Positions 27,053-35,940 are shown, counted from the first letter of the stretch. The stretch: 64,000 nt of DNA from Paradesertivirga sp965650335 (GCA_965650335.1 CBFGOI010000005.1:25585-89584), one strand, 5' to 3'. Numbers and translations: made by a program. The notes: generated by a model from the sequence alone, not told the origin.

Positions 27053-27730
27053 TTAATGACTTTCTACGGCAGTCTTCAACAAAATGACTTTTTCGTTCAA
27101 CACTCCAAAAACAGTATCCTCTTCGTTTTCTTTAAGACAGCATTTTCCGGTAAATTTTCCAAAAGCAGGTAGAATTGCCGCATTTTTGCCGAAAGAAAAA
27201 CACGATAGCAATAAACTCTGACGGGCTTTGCCTCTCAACCGAACTGCAGGATGAATATGACCGCTCAAAACATACACCCCTTCCGGAGGAAATTCGTAAT
27301 CCTTCTTATCATGCACAAATAAAAAAGGACTGATTAATAGAGTACTGTGAATTTCGAAGCCGGCCTGTTCATAATAGTCGGGATGTAGAATATCATGATT
27401 CCCCTGCACAAGTATCATTTGTATTGCAGGATACAAGTCTCGCCACAACTGCAACCAGTTCCAATCATTATTTATATCACTGTGGAAAAGGTCGCCCAGA
27501 AAAATCAGTTTCGCCGGCTTAAATTCATGAATCAGGTCGGAAAGCAAAGCAAGCTCTTCCTGTTCCATAAGTTTAGGGATAGCAATTCCGGCTTTTCGAA
27601 AATGCCCAACCTTGCCAATATGCAAATCGGAGATTATTAAGGCTTGCTGCTCCTCCCAAAAAATTGCTTTTTTGGGATGTAATATTAAATTTTGATTCAA
27701 GAAAACCCATCTCATTCCGGCCAAACTCAT
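27053..27730 (-). CDS. pdeM: PdeM-like metallophosphoesterase (ligase-associated DNA damage response)
   Basis: A 225-residue calcineurin-like phosphoesterase. Metal-binding motifs appear in order: SDLHIGK (about 34), GDLFHSD (about 79), GNHD (about 110) and SGHIHPAVRLRGK (about 156). Motif pattern and length match PdeM, which usually sits with ligase-associated Lhr helicase, exonuclease and ligase genes. Those partners are not in this window, so here it stands apart from them. ATG 27715 (codon 6) is an alternative start. The stem at 27746-27774 separates it from the HtrA gene upstream. Confidence 0.82.
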   Translation of the reverse strand: MSLAGMRWVFLNQNLILHPKKAIFWEEQQALIISDLHIGKVGHFRKAGIAIPKLMEQEELALLSDLIHEFKPAKLIFLGDLFHSDINNDWNWLQLWRDLYPAIQMILVQGNHDILHPDYYEQAGFEIHSTLLISPFLFVHDKKDYEFPPEGVYVLSGHIHPAVRLRGKARQSLLLSCFSFGKNAAILPAFGKFTGKCCLKENEEDTVFGVLNEKVILLKTAVESH

Positions 27731-27745
27731 GCTGTAAAAATAAAA

Positions 27746-27774
27746 AAAGCCTTCCGTTTAAAACGAAAGGCTTT
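27746..27774 (-). terminator. Terminator of the HtrA protease gene
   Basis: AAAGCCTT (27746-27753) and AAGGCTTT (27767-27774) form a stem extended by CCGTTT/AAACG. On the minus strand it is followed by a run of seven T, a classic intrinsic terminator. Confidence 0.85.
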
Positions 27775-27794
27775 AGAAATCATTTTTTATTCAA

Positions 27795-29333
27795 TTACTG
27801 CATTACCGGGAAAGTCACCATAAATCTGGCTCCATCTGTAGTAACCCCATCAATTCGCATCATATTATTTTTAGATGCGACAACGGCTGCTTCTACATCT
27901 TCCACCTTATTTACAGGTTTACCATTTATGTGGGTAATTATAGTTCCTTTTGTGATAGAGTTCTCGTAAAGTAAACCACCGGGACGAGCGCCTGCCACTA
28001 ATATTCCAGAGTTTACTTTCATGCGTTGTTTTTGCGCTGGCGTTAGCGATGCAAAATTACCGCCCAAGGATGAAAGAATTGCATTTGCCTCCGCGTTGTT
28101 AGCATTCGAAGCTACTTTCACAGAACTTTCGCCCTTCAATGTAACCGACGTTGTTCGTTCATTACCATCTCTCATGTAGCTCAACTGAACTTTATCTCCA
28201 GGACGAAGTCTTCCAACTTTTTCCTGCAGATCAGAAGAGTTTAGAATTCTGATGCCATCCACTTTTGTGATGATATCTCCTTTTTTCAAACCTGCAGCCT
28301 GTGCACCACCACCTTCTACAACTTCATTAACATACAGTCCACTGACTTGAGACACACCAAGTTCTTTCGCCGTGCTTGCATTCAGCTCATTAAATGTCAC
28401 TCCAACAAATCCTCGCTTCACACTTCCAAACTTAATAAAGTCGTCCATGATTTTTTTAGCAAGGTTCACCGGGATTGCAAAGCCATAACCTTCATAATTT
28501 CCACTTTGAGAAGCAATAGCTGCGTTAATTCCGATCAATTCGCCTTGGGTATTCACCAAAGCACCACCACTATTTCCACGATTTATGGCCGCATCAGTTT
28601 GAATAAAAGATTCAATGGCCGAATTAACTCTTGGTGCATCATCTTGTCCCTGGCTACGGAAATTCCGCTCATTATTACTCTCACCTAAAATACCAATGCT
28701 GCGCCCTTTAGCACTAACAATACCTGCCGTTACTGTACTTTGTAAGGTAAAAGGATATCCAACCGCAAGCACCCATTCTCCTACTTTCACATTGTCGGAG
28801 TTTCCTAATTTAACAACTGGTAAATTTTTAGCGTTTACCTTCACGAGCGCTAAATCTGTATTTGGATCGGTACCGATAACCTTTGCTTCATAAGACCGGT
28901 TATCAGTCAATATAATTTCGATTTTGCTGGCGTTCTCTACGACGTGATTATTCGTAATAATATATCCATCAGGTGTAACTATAACTCCTGATCCTGAAGC
29001 ACGCTGCGGAACGCGTTGACCTCCGTTACCTCTTGGCGCTCCGAAGAAGTCTCTGAACATGTCTTCCATCGGATCACTTCCTCCCCGATCCTGACTTGAT
29101 GCATCGTATGTAGTTTGAATGTGTACTACCGCTGGTGTAACTGCTCCAGCGGCCTGCACAAAATCAACATCACCAGCTGATGAAACATTGACCGGATTAT
29201 TCGCAAAATAAACTTTCTGTCTTTCCTCAAGACCCATTGTGTCAGCGTATTTGTTCTCGATCAGCTTATAACTACCAACCGCTACTGCACCGCCTATAAA
29301 TGCAGTTAAAAGAGTTATTCCTATCTTCTTCAT
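27795..29333 (-). CDS. Periplasmic serine protease, DegP/HtrA family
   Basis: A trypsin-like protease with two PDZ domains that degrades misfolded envelope proteins. ATG 29333 gives MKKIGITLLTAFIGG, a membrane/signal sequence; the longer frame to 29381 is disfavoured. The triad is visible: His in ITNNHVVENA, Asp in NTDLALVKV, Ser in NRGNSGGALVN. The first PDZ contains AAGLKKGDIITKVDG and the second TPAQKQRMKVNSGILV to KGTIITHINGKPV. The linker before the protease domain is short and Gly/Arg-rich (PRGNGGQRVPQRA). It is monocistronic and divergent from dapF. Confidence 0.93.
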   Translation of the reverse strand: MKKIGITLLTAFIGGAVAVGSYKLIENKYADTMGLEERQKVYFANNPVNVSSAGDVDFVQAAGAVTPAVVHIQTTYDASSQDRGGSDPMEDMFRDFFGAPRGNGGQRVPQRASGSGVIVTPDGYIITNNHVVENASKIEIILTDNRSYEAKVIGTDPNTDLALVKVNAKNLPVVKLGNSDNVKVGEWVLAVGYPFTLQSTVTAGIVSAKGRSIGILGESNNERNFRSQGQDDAPRVNSAIESFIQTDAAINRGNSGGALVNTQGELIGINAAIASQSGNYEGYGFAIPVNLAKKIMDDFIKFGSVKRGFVGVTFNELNASTAKELGVSQVSGLYVNEVVEGGGAQAAGLKKGDIITKVDGIRILNSSDLQEKVGRLRPGDKVQLSYMRDGNERTTSVTLKGESSVKVASNANNAEANAILSSLGGNFASLTPAQKQRMKVNSGILVAGARPGGLLYENSITKGTIITHINGKPVNKVEDVEAAVVASKNNMMRIDGVTTDGARFMVTFPVMQ

Positions 29334-29526
29334 ATATGTATACCTCGATTTTTTTTTCTCGTATGTCAAATTTAATACCACTTTAACGTTAAATCCAATA
29401 GCAACATGCGTCCAAAACTGTTAAATATTGTTAAATAGAAATTTAAAAACTTTCGGACGAAGGAATTTACCGGATTATGTTTTTTGTAGAACAAATATCC
29501 TTCCACAATTTTGTAATCTTGTATTG

Positions 29527-30312
29527 ATGAAATTACACTTTTTTAAATACCAGGGAGCGGGAAACGATTTTATCCTCATTGATAACCGGGAAATCGGTTT
29601 CGATCATCACCAACCAGCGTTATTGGCTCAACTATGCGATCGGAGATTCGGTATTGGCGGCGACGGTATCATGTTTCTTCAGAAGATTCAAGGATATGAT
29701 TTCGAGATGGTTTATTATAACGCTGATGGCAATCCAAGTAGCATGTGCGGTAACGGCGGAAGGTGCATTGTGGCATTTGCAAAACACCTTAATATTTTCG
29801 AAACCGAAACTAACTTTTTGGCAGTCGATGGTCCTCATTATGCCAAAATTTCGGGTTCAGGCGATTGGGTAAGCTTGCAAATGATTGATGTAGATGTTGT
29901 TAAGACAGATGGAGAAGCTTATGTGCTCAATACCGGATCACCTCATTTCGTCCAATGCACCAGTAATTTGTCTGATAAAGATGTTTACTCGGAAGGTAAG
30001 GCGATAAGATATAATGATATTTACAAAGCTGAAGGCATCAACATAAATTTCGTAGAAGATTTAGGCGATCGTTATTTTGTAAGGACATACGAACGTGGCG
30101 TTGAGGATGAAACTTATGCATGCGGTACTGGTGTTACCGCAGTGGCTTTAGCTATGGCAAAGCATAAAAATCAAACAGGAAAGATTACTACTCCTATTAA
30201 AGTTCTCGGCGGCGAACTAAATATTCGTTTCGACTATGACGGTTCAAAATACAGTGATATCTTTCTCGAAGGTCCTGCAAAGTTTGTATTTGAAGGATAT
30301 GTGACCGTTTAA
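29527..30312 (+). CDS. dapF: Diaminopimelate epimerase
   Basis: It interconverts LL- and meso-diaminopimelate for lysine and peptidoglycan. The start MKLHFFKYQGAGNDF at 29527 is the family start; the frame extends 33 codons upstream but that part is not conserved in style. Active-site cysteines are in NADGNPSSMCGNGGRC and ERGVEDETYACGTGV. Length 261 matches the family. A TAATCTTG box at 29514-29521 ends only 5 bp before the ATG, so the message may have almost no leader. It lies upstream of aspS, which has its own promoter. Confidence 0.95.
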   Translation: MKLHFFKYQGAGNDFILIDNREIGFDHHQPALLAQLCDRRFGIGGDGIMFLQKIQGYDFEMVYYNADGNPSSMCGNGGRCIVAFAKHLNIFETETNFLAVDGPHYAKISGSGDWVSLQMIDVDVVKTDGEAYVLNTGSPHFVQCTSNLSDKDVYSEGKAIRYNDIYKAEGININFVEDLGDRYFVRTYERGVEDETYACGTGVTAVALAMAKHKNQTGKITTPIKVLGGELNIRFDYDGSKYSDIFLEGPAKFVFEGYVTV

Positions 30313-30386
30313 AGGCCTTTTACGATTGCGAAGAAATGCTCTTAAAGATGAGTAGATCCTCGATAACCGTTCAATGGATATTCTAA

Positions 30387-30419
30387 TTTGTCATATTAAC
30401 ACCAAAAAACCTACTTTTG
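30387..30419 (+). promoter_or_regulatory. Promoter of aspS
   Basis: A TTTG -33 box (30387-30390), a 21-bp spacer and a TACTTTTG -7 box (30412-30419) match the Bacteroidota housekeeping promoter. The aspS ATG follows 18 bp later. Confidence 0.7.
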
Positions 30420-30437
30420 CATCCCTAACATAATATT

Positions 30438-32183
30438 ATGCATAGAACTCATACTTGCGGTGAATTAACGATAAACGATTTAGGCAAAGAAGTAACCCTT
30501 GCAGGATGGGTACAAAAGTCGCGCGATTTAGGAGGAATGACCTTTATCGATGTTCGGGACAGATACGGAATCACTCAACTCCTTATTAATATGGATGAGG
30601 ATCCGGCTCTGAGTGAGCAGGCTCGCGGACTTTCGCGAGAATATGTAATTAAAGTTACCGGTAAAGTAATTGAGCGAACCAGTAAAAACCCTAAAATTCC
30701 TACAGGGGATATTGAAATAAAAATTTCTTCTATTGAGGTATTAAATGAAGCAAAACTTCCTCCGTTTTTGATTGAAGATGAGACCGATGGTGGCGAGGAT
30801 TTAAGAATGAAATACCGTTACCTGGATCTGCGTCGTGCACCGGTTAGAAATAATCTGATCCTACGCCATAAAATGGCTCAGGAAATCCGAAAATATTTAG
30901 ATGATCAGAACTTCCTTGAGGTTGAGACGCCGGTACTTATAAAATCGACACCTGAAGGTGCCCGTGATTTTGTGGTGCCCAGCAGAATGAATCCAGGTGA
31001 GTTTTATGCACTTCCGCAATCTCCGCAAACATTTAAGCAGCTATTAATGGTTTCTGGGTTTGACCGCTACTTTCAAATAGTAAAATGCTTTCGCGATGAA
31101 GATTTACGGGCAGATCGTCAGCCAGAATTTACTCAGATAGACTGTGAAATGGCCTTTATTGAACAAGAGGATATTTTGAACCTGTTCGAAGGTTTGATCA
31201 ATCATATGTTCAAAAAAGTGAAAGGTATTGATATTGGCAGCGTACCTCGCATGGATTATGCGGACGCGATGCGTTTATATGGCTCAGATAAACCTGACAC
31301 TCGTTTCGAAATGCAATTTGTCGAAGTAAATGATGTTGTGAAAGGCCTCGGCTTTCCTGTGTTTGATAATGCTGAACTTGTTGTAGGAATCAATGCAAAA
31401 GGCTGTGCCGAATACACCCGGAAGCAATTAGATGAGTTAACTGATTTTATCAAACGTCCTCAAATTGGTGGTACAGGCTTGATTTATATGCGTCACAATA
31501 CTGATGGAACGTTGAAATCATCAGTAGATAAATTCTATAACGAAGATGCTTTAAAGCAATGGTCTGCGGCTTTTAAAACAGAACCCGGAGATTTGGTTCT
31601 GGTAATGGCGGGATCAACCGATAAAGTTCGTAAACAATTAAATGAGCTTCGCCTTGAAATGGGGACCCGCTTAGGCTTGCGTGACAAGAATAAGTTTTCT
31701 CCACTTTGGGTAGTCGATTTTCCATTATTAGAATGGGATGAAGAACATGCCCGTTATCATGCAATGCACCACCCTTTCACTTCACCGAAGCCTGAAGATA
31801 TTGCTTTACTTGACACCAAACCTGGGGAAGTAAGAGCCAATGCGTACGATTTAGTGATCAACGGAACTGAAATAGGCGGAGGTTCTATTCGTATTCACGA
31901 CAGAGCGCTGCAGAGTCTGATGTTTAAACACCTGGGTTTTAGTCCCGAAGAGGCGCAAAAGCAGTTTGGCTTCCTAATGGAGGCATTTGAATTTGGAGCT
32001 CCTCCGCACGGCGGTATTGCCTTTGGTTTCGACCGCCTGGTATCAATTTTCGCAGGACTGGATTCCATCAGGGATGTAATCGCATTCCCGAAAAACAATT
32101 CAGGTAAGGACGTAATGATTGATTCGCCTTCAACCATCTCTGAGGAGCAATTGAAGGAGTTAAGTATAAAAACTACGGTTTAG
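30438..32183 (+). CDS. aspS: Aspartyl-tRNA synthetase
   Basis: A class II synthetase of 581 residues, the usual bacterial length. The N-terminal anticodon-binding OB fold begins MHRTHTCGELTINDLGKEV. Motif 2 is in FRDEDLRADRQPEFTQID, the bacterial GAD insertion occupies about 285-420, and motif 3 is in GIAFGFDRLVSIF. It charges tRNA-Asp. Single gene with a clear promoter and a terminator. Confidence 0.97.
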   Translation: MHRTHTCGELTINDLGKEVTLAGWVQKSRDLGGMTFIDVRDRYGITQLLINMDEDPALSEQARGLSREYVIKVTGKVIERTSKNPKIPTGDIEIKISSIEVLNEAKLPPFLIEDETDGGEDLRMKYRYLDLRRAPVRNNLILRHKMAQEIRKYLDDQNFLEVETPVLIKSTPEGARDFVVPSRMNPGEFYALPQSPQTFKQLLMVSGFDRYFQIVKCFRDEDLRADRQPEFTQIDCEMAFIEQEDILNLFEGLINHMFKKVKGIDIGSVPRMDYADAMRLYGSDKPDTRFEMQFVEVNDVVKGLGFPVFDNAELVVGINAKGCAEYTRKQLDELTDFIKRPQIGGTGLIYMRHNTDGTLKSSVDKFYNEDALKQWSAAFKTEPGDLVLVMAGSTDKVRKQLNELRLEMGTRLGLRDKNKFSPLWVVDFPLLEWDEEHARYHAMHHPFTSPKPEDIALLDTKPGEVRANAYDLVINGTEIGGGSIRIHDRALQSLMFKHLGFSPEEAQKQFGFLMEAFEFGAPPHGGIAFGFDRLVSIFAGLDSIRDVIAFPKNNSGKDVMIDSPSTISEEQLKELSIKTTV

Positions 32184-32245
32184 CAGCATCACCAAATCAC
32201 TATCTGCGCAAGGTGAATGTTTATTCGATGAATCAGAAAACAGCA

Positions 32246-32268
32246 AAACCTCCTCAATCCGGAGGTTT
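32246..32268 (+). terminator. Terminator of aspS
   Basis: AACCTCC and GGAGGTT form a stem around a 7-nt loop, followed by seven T. It lies between convergent aspS and mscL. Confidence 0.85.
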
Positions 32269-32298
32269 TTTTATTTAGTTGATATCGATTAGGTGCTA

Positions 32299-32709
32299 TT
32301 AAGCTTTTTGATTTTTTAATATATCCCTTATCTCAGCCAACAACACTTCTTCCTTACCAGGAACAACTGCGACTTCAACAACTTCCTTTTTCCTTTGCAA
32401 AGAGTTAAGAAGCTTTACTATCAGAAATATACAAAAGGCCACAATTATAAACTGAAGTAGTGTATTTATGAAATTCCCATACTTTATAGAAACTTCAGCT
32501 ACTTTATTAACAACGTCTTCTGGCTTTAAGACTATTTTTTTATCGGCGAAATCAACGCCCCCAGTTACATAGCCAATAGGCGGCATGATAATATCGTCTA
32601 CCAGGGAAGTAACAATTTTACCAAACGAGGCACCAATAATAACACCGACAGCAAGATCAATAACATTGCCACGCATGGCAAATTCCCTAAATTCTTTTGC
32701 GATACTCAT
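32299..32709 (-). CDS. mscL: Large-conductance mechanosensitive channel
   Basis: A 136-residue channel that opens under membrane tension during osmotic downshock. The pore-lining first helix has NVIDLAVGVIIGASFGKIV (about 15-33), followed by the periplasmic loop and a second membrane helix FINTLLQFIIVAFCIFLIVK (about 75-95). The C-terminal amphipathic helix ends EIRDILKNQK. It is a single gene between aspS and a desaturase. Confidence 0.95.
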   Translation of the reverse strand: MSIAKEFREFAMRGNVIDLAVGVIIGASFGKIVTSLVDDIIMPPIGYVTGGVDFADKKIVLKPEDVVNKVAEVSIKYGNFINTLLQFIIVAFCIFLIVKLLNSLQRKKEVVEVAVVPGKEEVLLAEIRDILKNQKA

Positions 32710-32785
32710 AAGACGGATTTAATTGTGAATAGATGTTTAATCTAATTTATAAACAAAAACCCATAGAAAAAAGCAACAAGCATAA

Positions 32786-32812
32786 AAAAACCTCCATTGC
32801 AGGAGGCTTTTT
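32786..32812 (-). terminator. Terminator of the desaturase gene
   Basis: CCTCC (32791-32795) and GGAGG (32802-32806) with flanking A7 and T5 runs form a bidirectional stem-loop that ends directly beside the desaturase stop codon. Confidence 0.75.
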
Positions 32813-32814
32813 GT

Positions 32815-33546
32815 TTATAATGCTTTTCTAAGTTTAATAATTCGTGCCCAATGCATAAATTTTAATACCGGATACACCGGATCGAATTCGAACCAGCGTT
32901 TAGCGAAGTTCGGACTGTTTGGGTGCATGTGATGGTTATTTTGAAATAACTCGCCGAGCATGAAAAAGTCGAAGGGTGTAGTATTTTTTGAATGGTCGCC
33001 GTTATCGTAATTTGAATACCCGTATTTATGTCCGCACCAGTTTACCAATGCGCCGTGCAATGGTCCCATTACAAAATGAATTGGCAAAAGTAAAAACATC
33101 CACCAATGAGTTGCAAAAACGACATAAATAGCTATATAGAAGACGATAAACCCAAGACGCGACACCATAGATGAAGCCATTAAATCTACAGTTCTCCATT
33201 CGGGATAATTGCCTTTGAAACGGGTTTCAGGTTCTTTATTAAATTTCACGTAATCCTGGAAAATAACCTTTGTCGCCCACATCATTTGAAACACATCTCT
33301 GAAGAAGTGCGGAGAATGAGGATCTTTTTCGGTATCACTGTAGGCATGGTGCATTCTGTGCAGAATTGCATATGCTCTTGGATTTAAAAATGACGCTCCT
33401 TGAAAAACCCAAGTCATAACATAAAAAGTACGCTCCCAGAATTTACTGGTGGTGAACATTTTATGAGAAGCGTAACGGTGAAGGAAAAATGTCTGGAAAA
33501 ATAAAGAAAGGAACCAATGACAAAGAAAGAAAATGAGAATGATCAC
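32815..33546 (-). CDS. Membrane fatty-acid (acyl-CoA type) desaturase
   Basis: A 243-residue integral membrane protein with the three histidine boxes of the desaturase family: HRYASH (about 24-29), HRMHHAYSD (about 65) and NNHHMHPNS (about 204). Four hydrophobic segments flank them. These enzymes place double bonds in acyl chains using di-iron and oxygen, adjusting membrane fluidity. It is shorter than many delta-9 desaturases but all boxes are intact. Single gene. Confidence 0.88.
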   Translation of the reverse strand: MIILIFFLCHWFLSLFFQTFFLHRYASHKMFTTSKFWERTFYVMTWVFQGASFLNPRAYAILHRMHHAYSDTEKDPHSPHFFRDVFQMMWATKVIFQDYVKFNKEPETRFKGNYPEWRTVDLMASSMVSRLGFIVFYIAIYVVFATHWWMFLLLPIHFVMGPLHGALVNWCGHKYGYSNYDNGDHSKNTTPFDFFMLGELFQNNHHMHPNSPNFAKRWFEFDPVYPVLKFMHWARIIKLRKAL

Positions 33547-33678
33547 AAATGCTAATTTAAAAAGATATATATAAGAGGTTACAATTTTTGCAGCTCGATT
33601 ATAAAACGCAAAAGTATGAATTGTGGTTTATTAAAAGTTAAAATTTGAAATTAATGACTTTGAGAGTATAAGAACTTC

Positions 33679-33699
33679 CCAAAAGTTTGGAACTTTTGG
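33679..33699. repeat. Perfect 9-bp hairpin
   Basis: CCAAAAGTT and AACTTTTGG flank a 3-nt loop. It lies in the gap between the desaturase and rplM and is not placed as a terminator of either gene. Confidence 0.6.
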
Positions 33700-33769
33700 A
33701 AAGTTACAGGCAGATTTTGGAGCGCAGTCGGCGTTTTCTCTATCCTACGAAGAACCGGCTTAACACTTT

Positions 33770-33885
33770 TAAACCCGGTTGACGTGGAAAACCCGGAATG
33801 AAGCCACCCCTTCGGGTGGCGTAATGAGGATTTGGAACAGAAAGCGGGACTGCATTTACCACAGAGACGAAAGATGCTTTTCCCA
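33770..33885 (+). repeat. Copy A of a diverged interspersed element
   Basis: Aligned by eye with 41752-41858: shared blocks are AAACCCGG, a TGGA/CCGG block, GCGTA-TATGA-like centre, GCGGGACTGCA and GAGACG followed by CTTTTC. It includes the perfect hairpin GCCACCC-CTTC-GGGTGGC (33803-33820). It fills part of the 538-bp gap between the desaturase and rplM; nothing else was recognised in that gap apart from the hairpin at 33679 and the rplM promoter. Confidence 0.65.
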
Positions 33886-33999
33886 CCTAAATCCTCTTCT
33901 GAAAGAGGGAACAAGAAATGATTTGAGGCTTACCTTAATATATCTAACTACAGACTCATCTATATACAGAAGGCGGTGCAAGGTTTTTTCTCTTTTTGT

Positions 34000-34030
34000 T
34001 TTGCCCTTAACTTATTTCACCCTATCTTTG
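34000..34030 (+). promoter_or_regulatory. Promoter of the rplM-rpsI-rpsB cluster
   Basis: TTTG (34000-34003), a 19-bp spacer and TATCTTTG (34023-34030) form a consensus Bacteroidota promoter. The leader to the GTG start of rplM is about 48 bp. Confidence 0.7.
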
Positions 34031-34084
34031 CAATCCCTTTTTGAGGGGTATAATATATTTTTTAATTAATTTAATATCAAGCAA

Positions 34085-34528
34085 GTGAATACGTTAAGTT
34101 ACAAAACTGTCTCTGCTAACAAACAGACTGTCGACAAACAATGGATAGTTGTTGACGCTGAAGGCGAGATTTTGGGGCGCTTATCTTCTAAAATCGCTAT
34201 GGTGATCAGAGGAAAAAACAAGCCATCGTACACCCCACACGTAGACTGCGGAGATAACGTAATTGTTATTAATGCAGACAAAGTTAAACTGACCGGTAAC
34301 AAAATGGGCGACAAAACCTATGTACGTTACACAGGCTATCCAGGCGGTCAGCGTTTCATTTCTCCGAAAGAGTTATTGGCTAAACATCCTGAGCGTATAG
34401 TTGAAAAAGCTGTACGTGGTATGTTACCTAAAAATCGTTTGGGACGTGCGTTGTACAAAAATTTACATGTGTATGCAGGAACTACTCATCCTCATGCGGC
34501 ACAAAGTCCAAAAGAAGTTAAACTTTAA
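34085..34528 (+). CDS. rplM: 50S ribosomal protein L13
   Basis: A 147-residue large-subunit protein. Family motifs include WIVVDAEGEILGRLSSKIA, YTPHVDCGD, and GMLPKNRLGRALYKNLHVY. Translation probably starts at GTG 34085, giving the family N-terminus NTLSYKTVSANKQTV after the start. It opens the cluster with rpsI 16 bp downstream, the common bacterial L13-S9 pair. Confidence 0.96.
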   Translation: MNTLSYKTVSANKQTVDKQWIVVDAEGEILGRLSSKIAMVIRGKNKPSYTPHVDCGDNVIVINADKVKLTGNKMGDKTYVRYTGYPGGQRFISPKELLAKHPERIVEKAVRGMLPKNRLGRALYKNLHVYAGTTHPHAAQSPKEVKL

Positions 34529-34543
34529 TCAAAGAGAAAAGAA

Positions 34544-34930
34544 ATGTCAACAACAAACACTTCAGGCAGAAGAAAAACAGCAGTTGCCCGTATCTATCTT
34601 AAAGATGGTAACGGCGGCATTACCGTAAACGGTAAAGATTACAAAGAATACTTCCCTACCTTACCATTACAATTCATCGTTACACAATCTACAGAAGTTT
34701 CTGGCTCTGCCGGCAAATTTGATGTTACTGTTAACGTTGCTGGCGGTGGTGTTAAAGGTCAAGCGGAAGCAGTTCGTTTAGCAATTGCGAAAGCGATTGT
34801 TGAATTAGATCCGGAAACAAAACCTTCATTGAGAGCGAAAGGCTTAGTAACACGTGACATGCGTATGGTTGAACGTAAGAAACCAGGTCGCAAGAAAGCC
34901 CGTAAGAAATTTCAATTTAGTAAACGTTAA
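34544..34930 (+). CDS. rpsI: 30S ribosomal protein S9
   Basis: A 128-residue small-subunit protein beginning STTNTSGRRKTAVARIYLKDG and ending with the basic tail KKPGRKKARKKFQFSKR that reaches the P site of the ribosome. Co-transcribed with rplM and rpsB (18-bp gap). Confidence 0.97.
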   Translation: MSTTNTSGRRKTAVARIYLKDGNGGITVNGKDYKEYFPTLPLQFIVTQSTEVSGSAGKFDVTVNVAGGGVKGQAEAVRLAIAKAIVELDPETKPSLRAKGLVTRDMRMVERKKPGRKKARKKFQFSKR

Positions 34931-34948
34931 TCTCAGGAGGATCAGACA

Positions 34949-35791
34949 ATGGCAAGAACAACATATCAGGATTTATTGGATGCAGGTGTACACTTTGGTC
35001 ACCTTACCCGCAAATGGGATCCAAAAATGTCTCAGTACATTTTCATGGAGCGTAACGGCATCCACATTATAGATTTAAATAAAACTTTAACAAAATTAGA
35101 AGAAGCTGCTGCCGCGATTAAACAAATCGTTAAATCTGGCCGTAAAGTATTATTCGTAGCTACTAAAAAACAAGCTAAGGATATCGTTGCAGAGCAAGCT
35201 AAATCTGTAAACATGCCTTTCGTAACCGAGCGTTGGTTAGGTGGTATGTTAACAAACTTCGCAACAGTACGTAAGTCGATCAAAAAGATGTCTAACATCG
35301 ACAAGATGACAAAAGACGGAACTTACGATGTACTTTCTAAGAAAGAAAAATTAATGATTCAGCGCGAGCGTATCAAGTTAGAGACTCTTTTAGGAGGTAT
35401 CGCTGACTTAAACCGTCTTCCTGCTGCATTATTCCTTATTGATGTTAAAAAAGAGCACATCGCTGTTTCTGAGGCATTGAAACTGAACGTACCTACTTTT
35501 GCAATGGTAGATACAAACTCAGATCCTTCAAACATCGACTTCCCTATCCCTTCAAATGATGATGCTACAAAATCAATCCAATTGATTACTGACATTATCA
35601 TCAAAGCAATTCAAGAAGGTTTAGATGAGCGTAAACGCGAAAAAGAAGACGAAGCTGAAAAAGAAGCAGCTGTAGCAAAAGCGAAAGCTGATGCTCCTGA
35701 AGCTAAAGAAGAAGCTCCTGCTCGTCGCGAGCGTAAAGCTGAAGCTACTGCAGAAGCAGGGACTGACGCTCCGGCTGAAAGCGCTGAATAA
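34949..35791 (+). CDS. rpsB: 30S ribosomal protein S2
   Basis: S2 with the typical start TYQDLLDAGVHFGHLTRKWDPKM and the motif RWLGGMLTNF. The globular part ends near residue 225; the last 55 residues are a charged Ala/Glu/Lys-rich tail (for example EDEAEKEAAVAKAKA) that many S2 proteins lack. Such tails occur in other Bacteroidota and are probably disordered. A GGAGG ribosome site occurs upstream (34937-34941), unusual for this phylum. A repeat tract separates it from tsf. Confidence 0.96.
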   Translation: MARTTYQDLLDAGVHFGHLTRKWDPKMSQYIFMERNGIHIIDLNKTLTKLEEAAAAIKQIVKSGRKVLFVATKKQAKDIVAEQAKSVNMPFVTERWLGGMLTNFATVRKSIKKMSNIDKMTKDGTYDVLSKKEKLMIQRERIKLETLLGGIADLNRLPAALFLIDVKKEHIAVSEALKLNVPTFAMVDTNSDPSNIDFPIPSNDDATKSIQLITDIIIKAIQEGLDERKREKEDEAEKEAAVAKAKADAPEAKEEAPARRERKAEATAEAGTDAPAESAE

Positions 35792-35795
35792 TATT

Positions 35796-35924
35796 GGTTG
35801 TGGGTTGTGGGTTGTATGTTGAAGGTTTACCCTGAGCATAGAACTTACAACCCACAAATTTTACAAACTGAATTTATACAAGTTTGCAGGATACTTACAA
35901 CGTATAACCTACAACTTACAACTC
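35796..35924. repeat. Short-unit repeat tract with dyad symmetry between rpsB and tsf
   Basis: The left part is GGTTGT, GGGTTGT, GGGTTGTATGTTG; the right part carries the complementary units ACTTACAACCCACAA and TACAACTTACAACT. The two parts can pair across about 70 bp. It covers most of the 149-bp gap inside the ribosomal cluster. Confidence 0.8.
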
Positions 35925-35940
35925 AAAAAAAATAAACAAA

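Noticed and set aside
29334..29381. N-terminal extension of the HtrA protease
   Set aside because: ATG 29333 begins the hydrophobic signal directly; the upstream 16 codons are highly charged and would displace it.
29428..29526. N-terminal extension of DapF
   Set aside because: The family start is the ATG at 29527, and the extra 33 codons look like untranslated promoter sequence.
33651..33914. Antisense coding frame of 87 codons
   Set aside because: It overlaps the interspersed element and hairpins, shows no family resemblance and low-complexity text.
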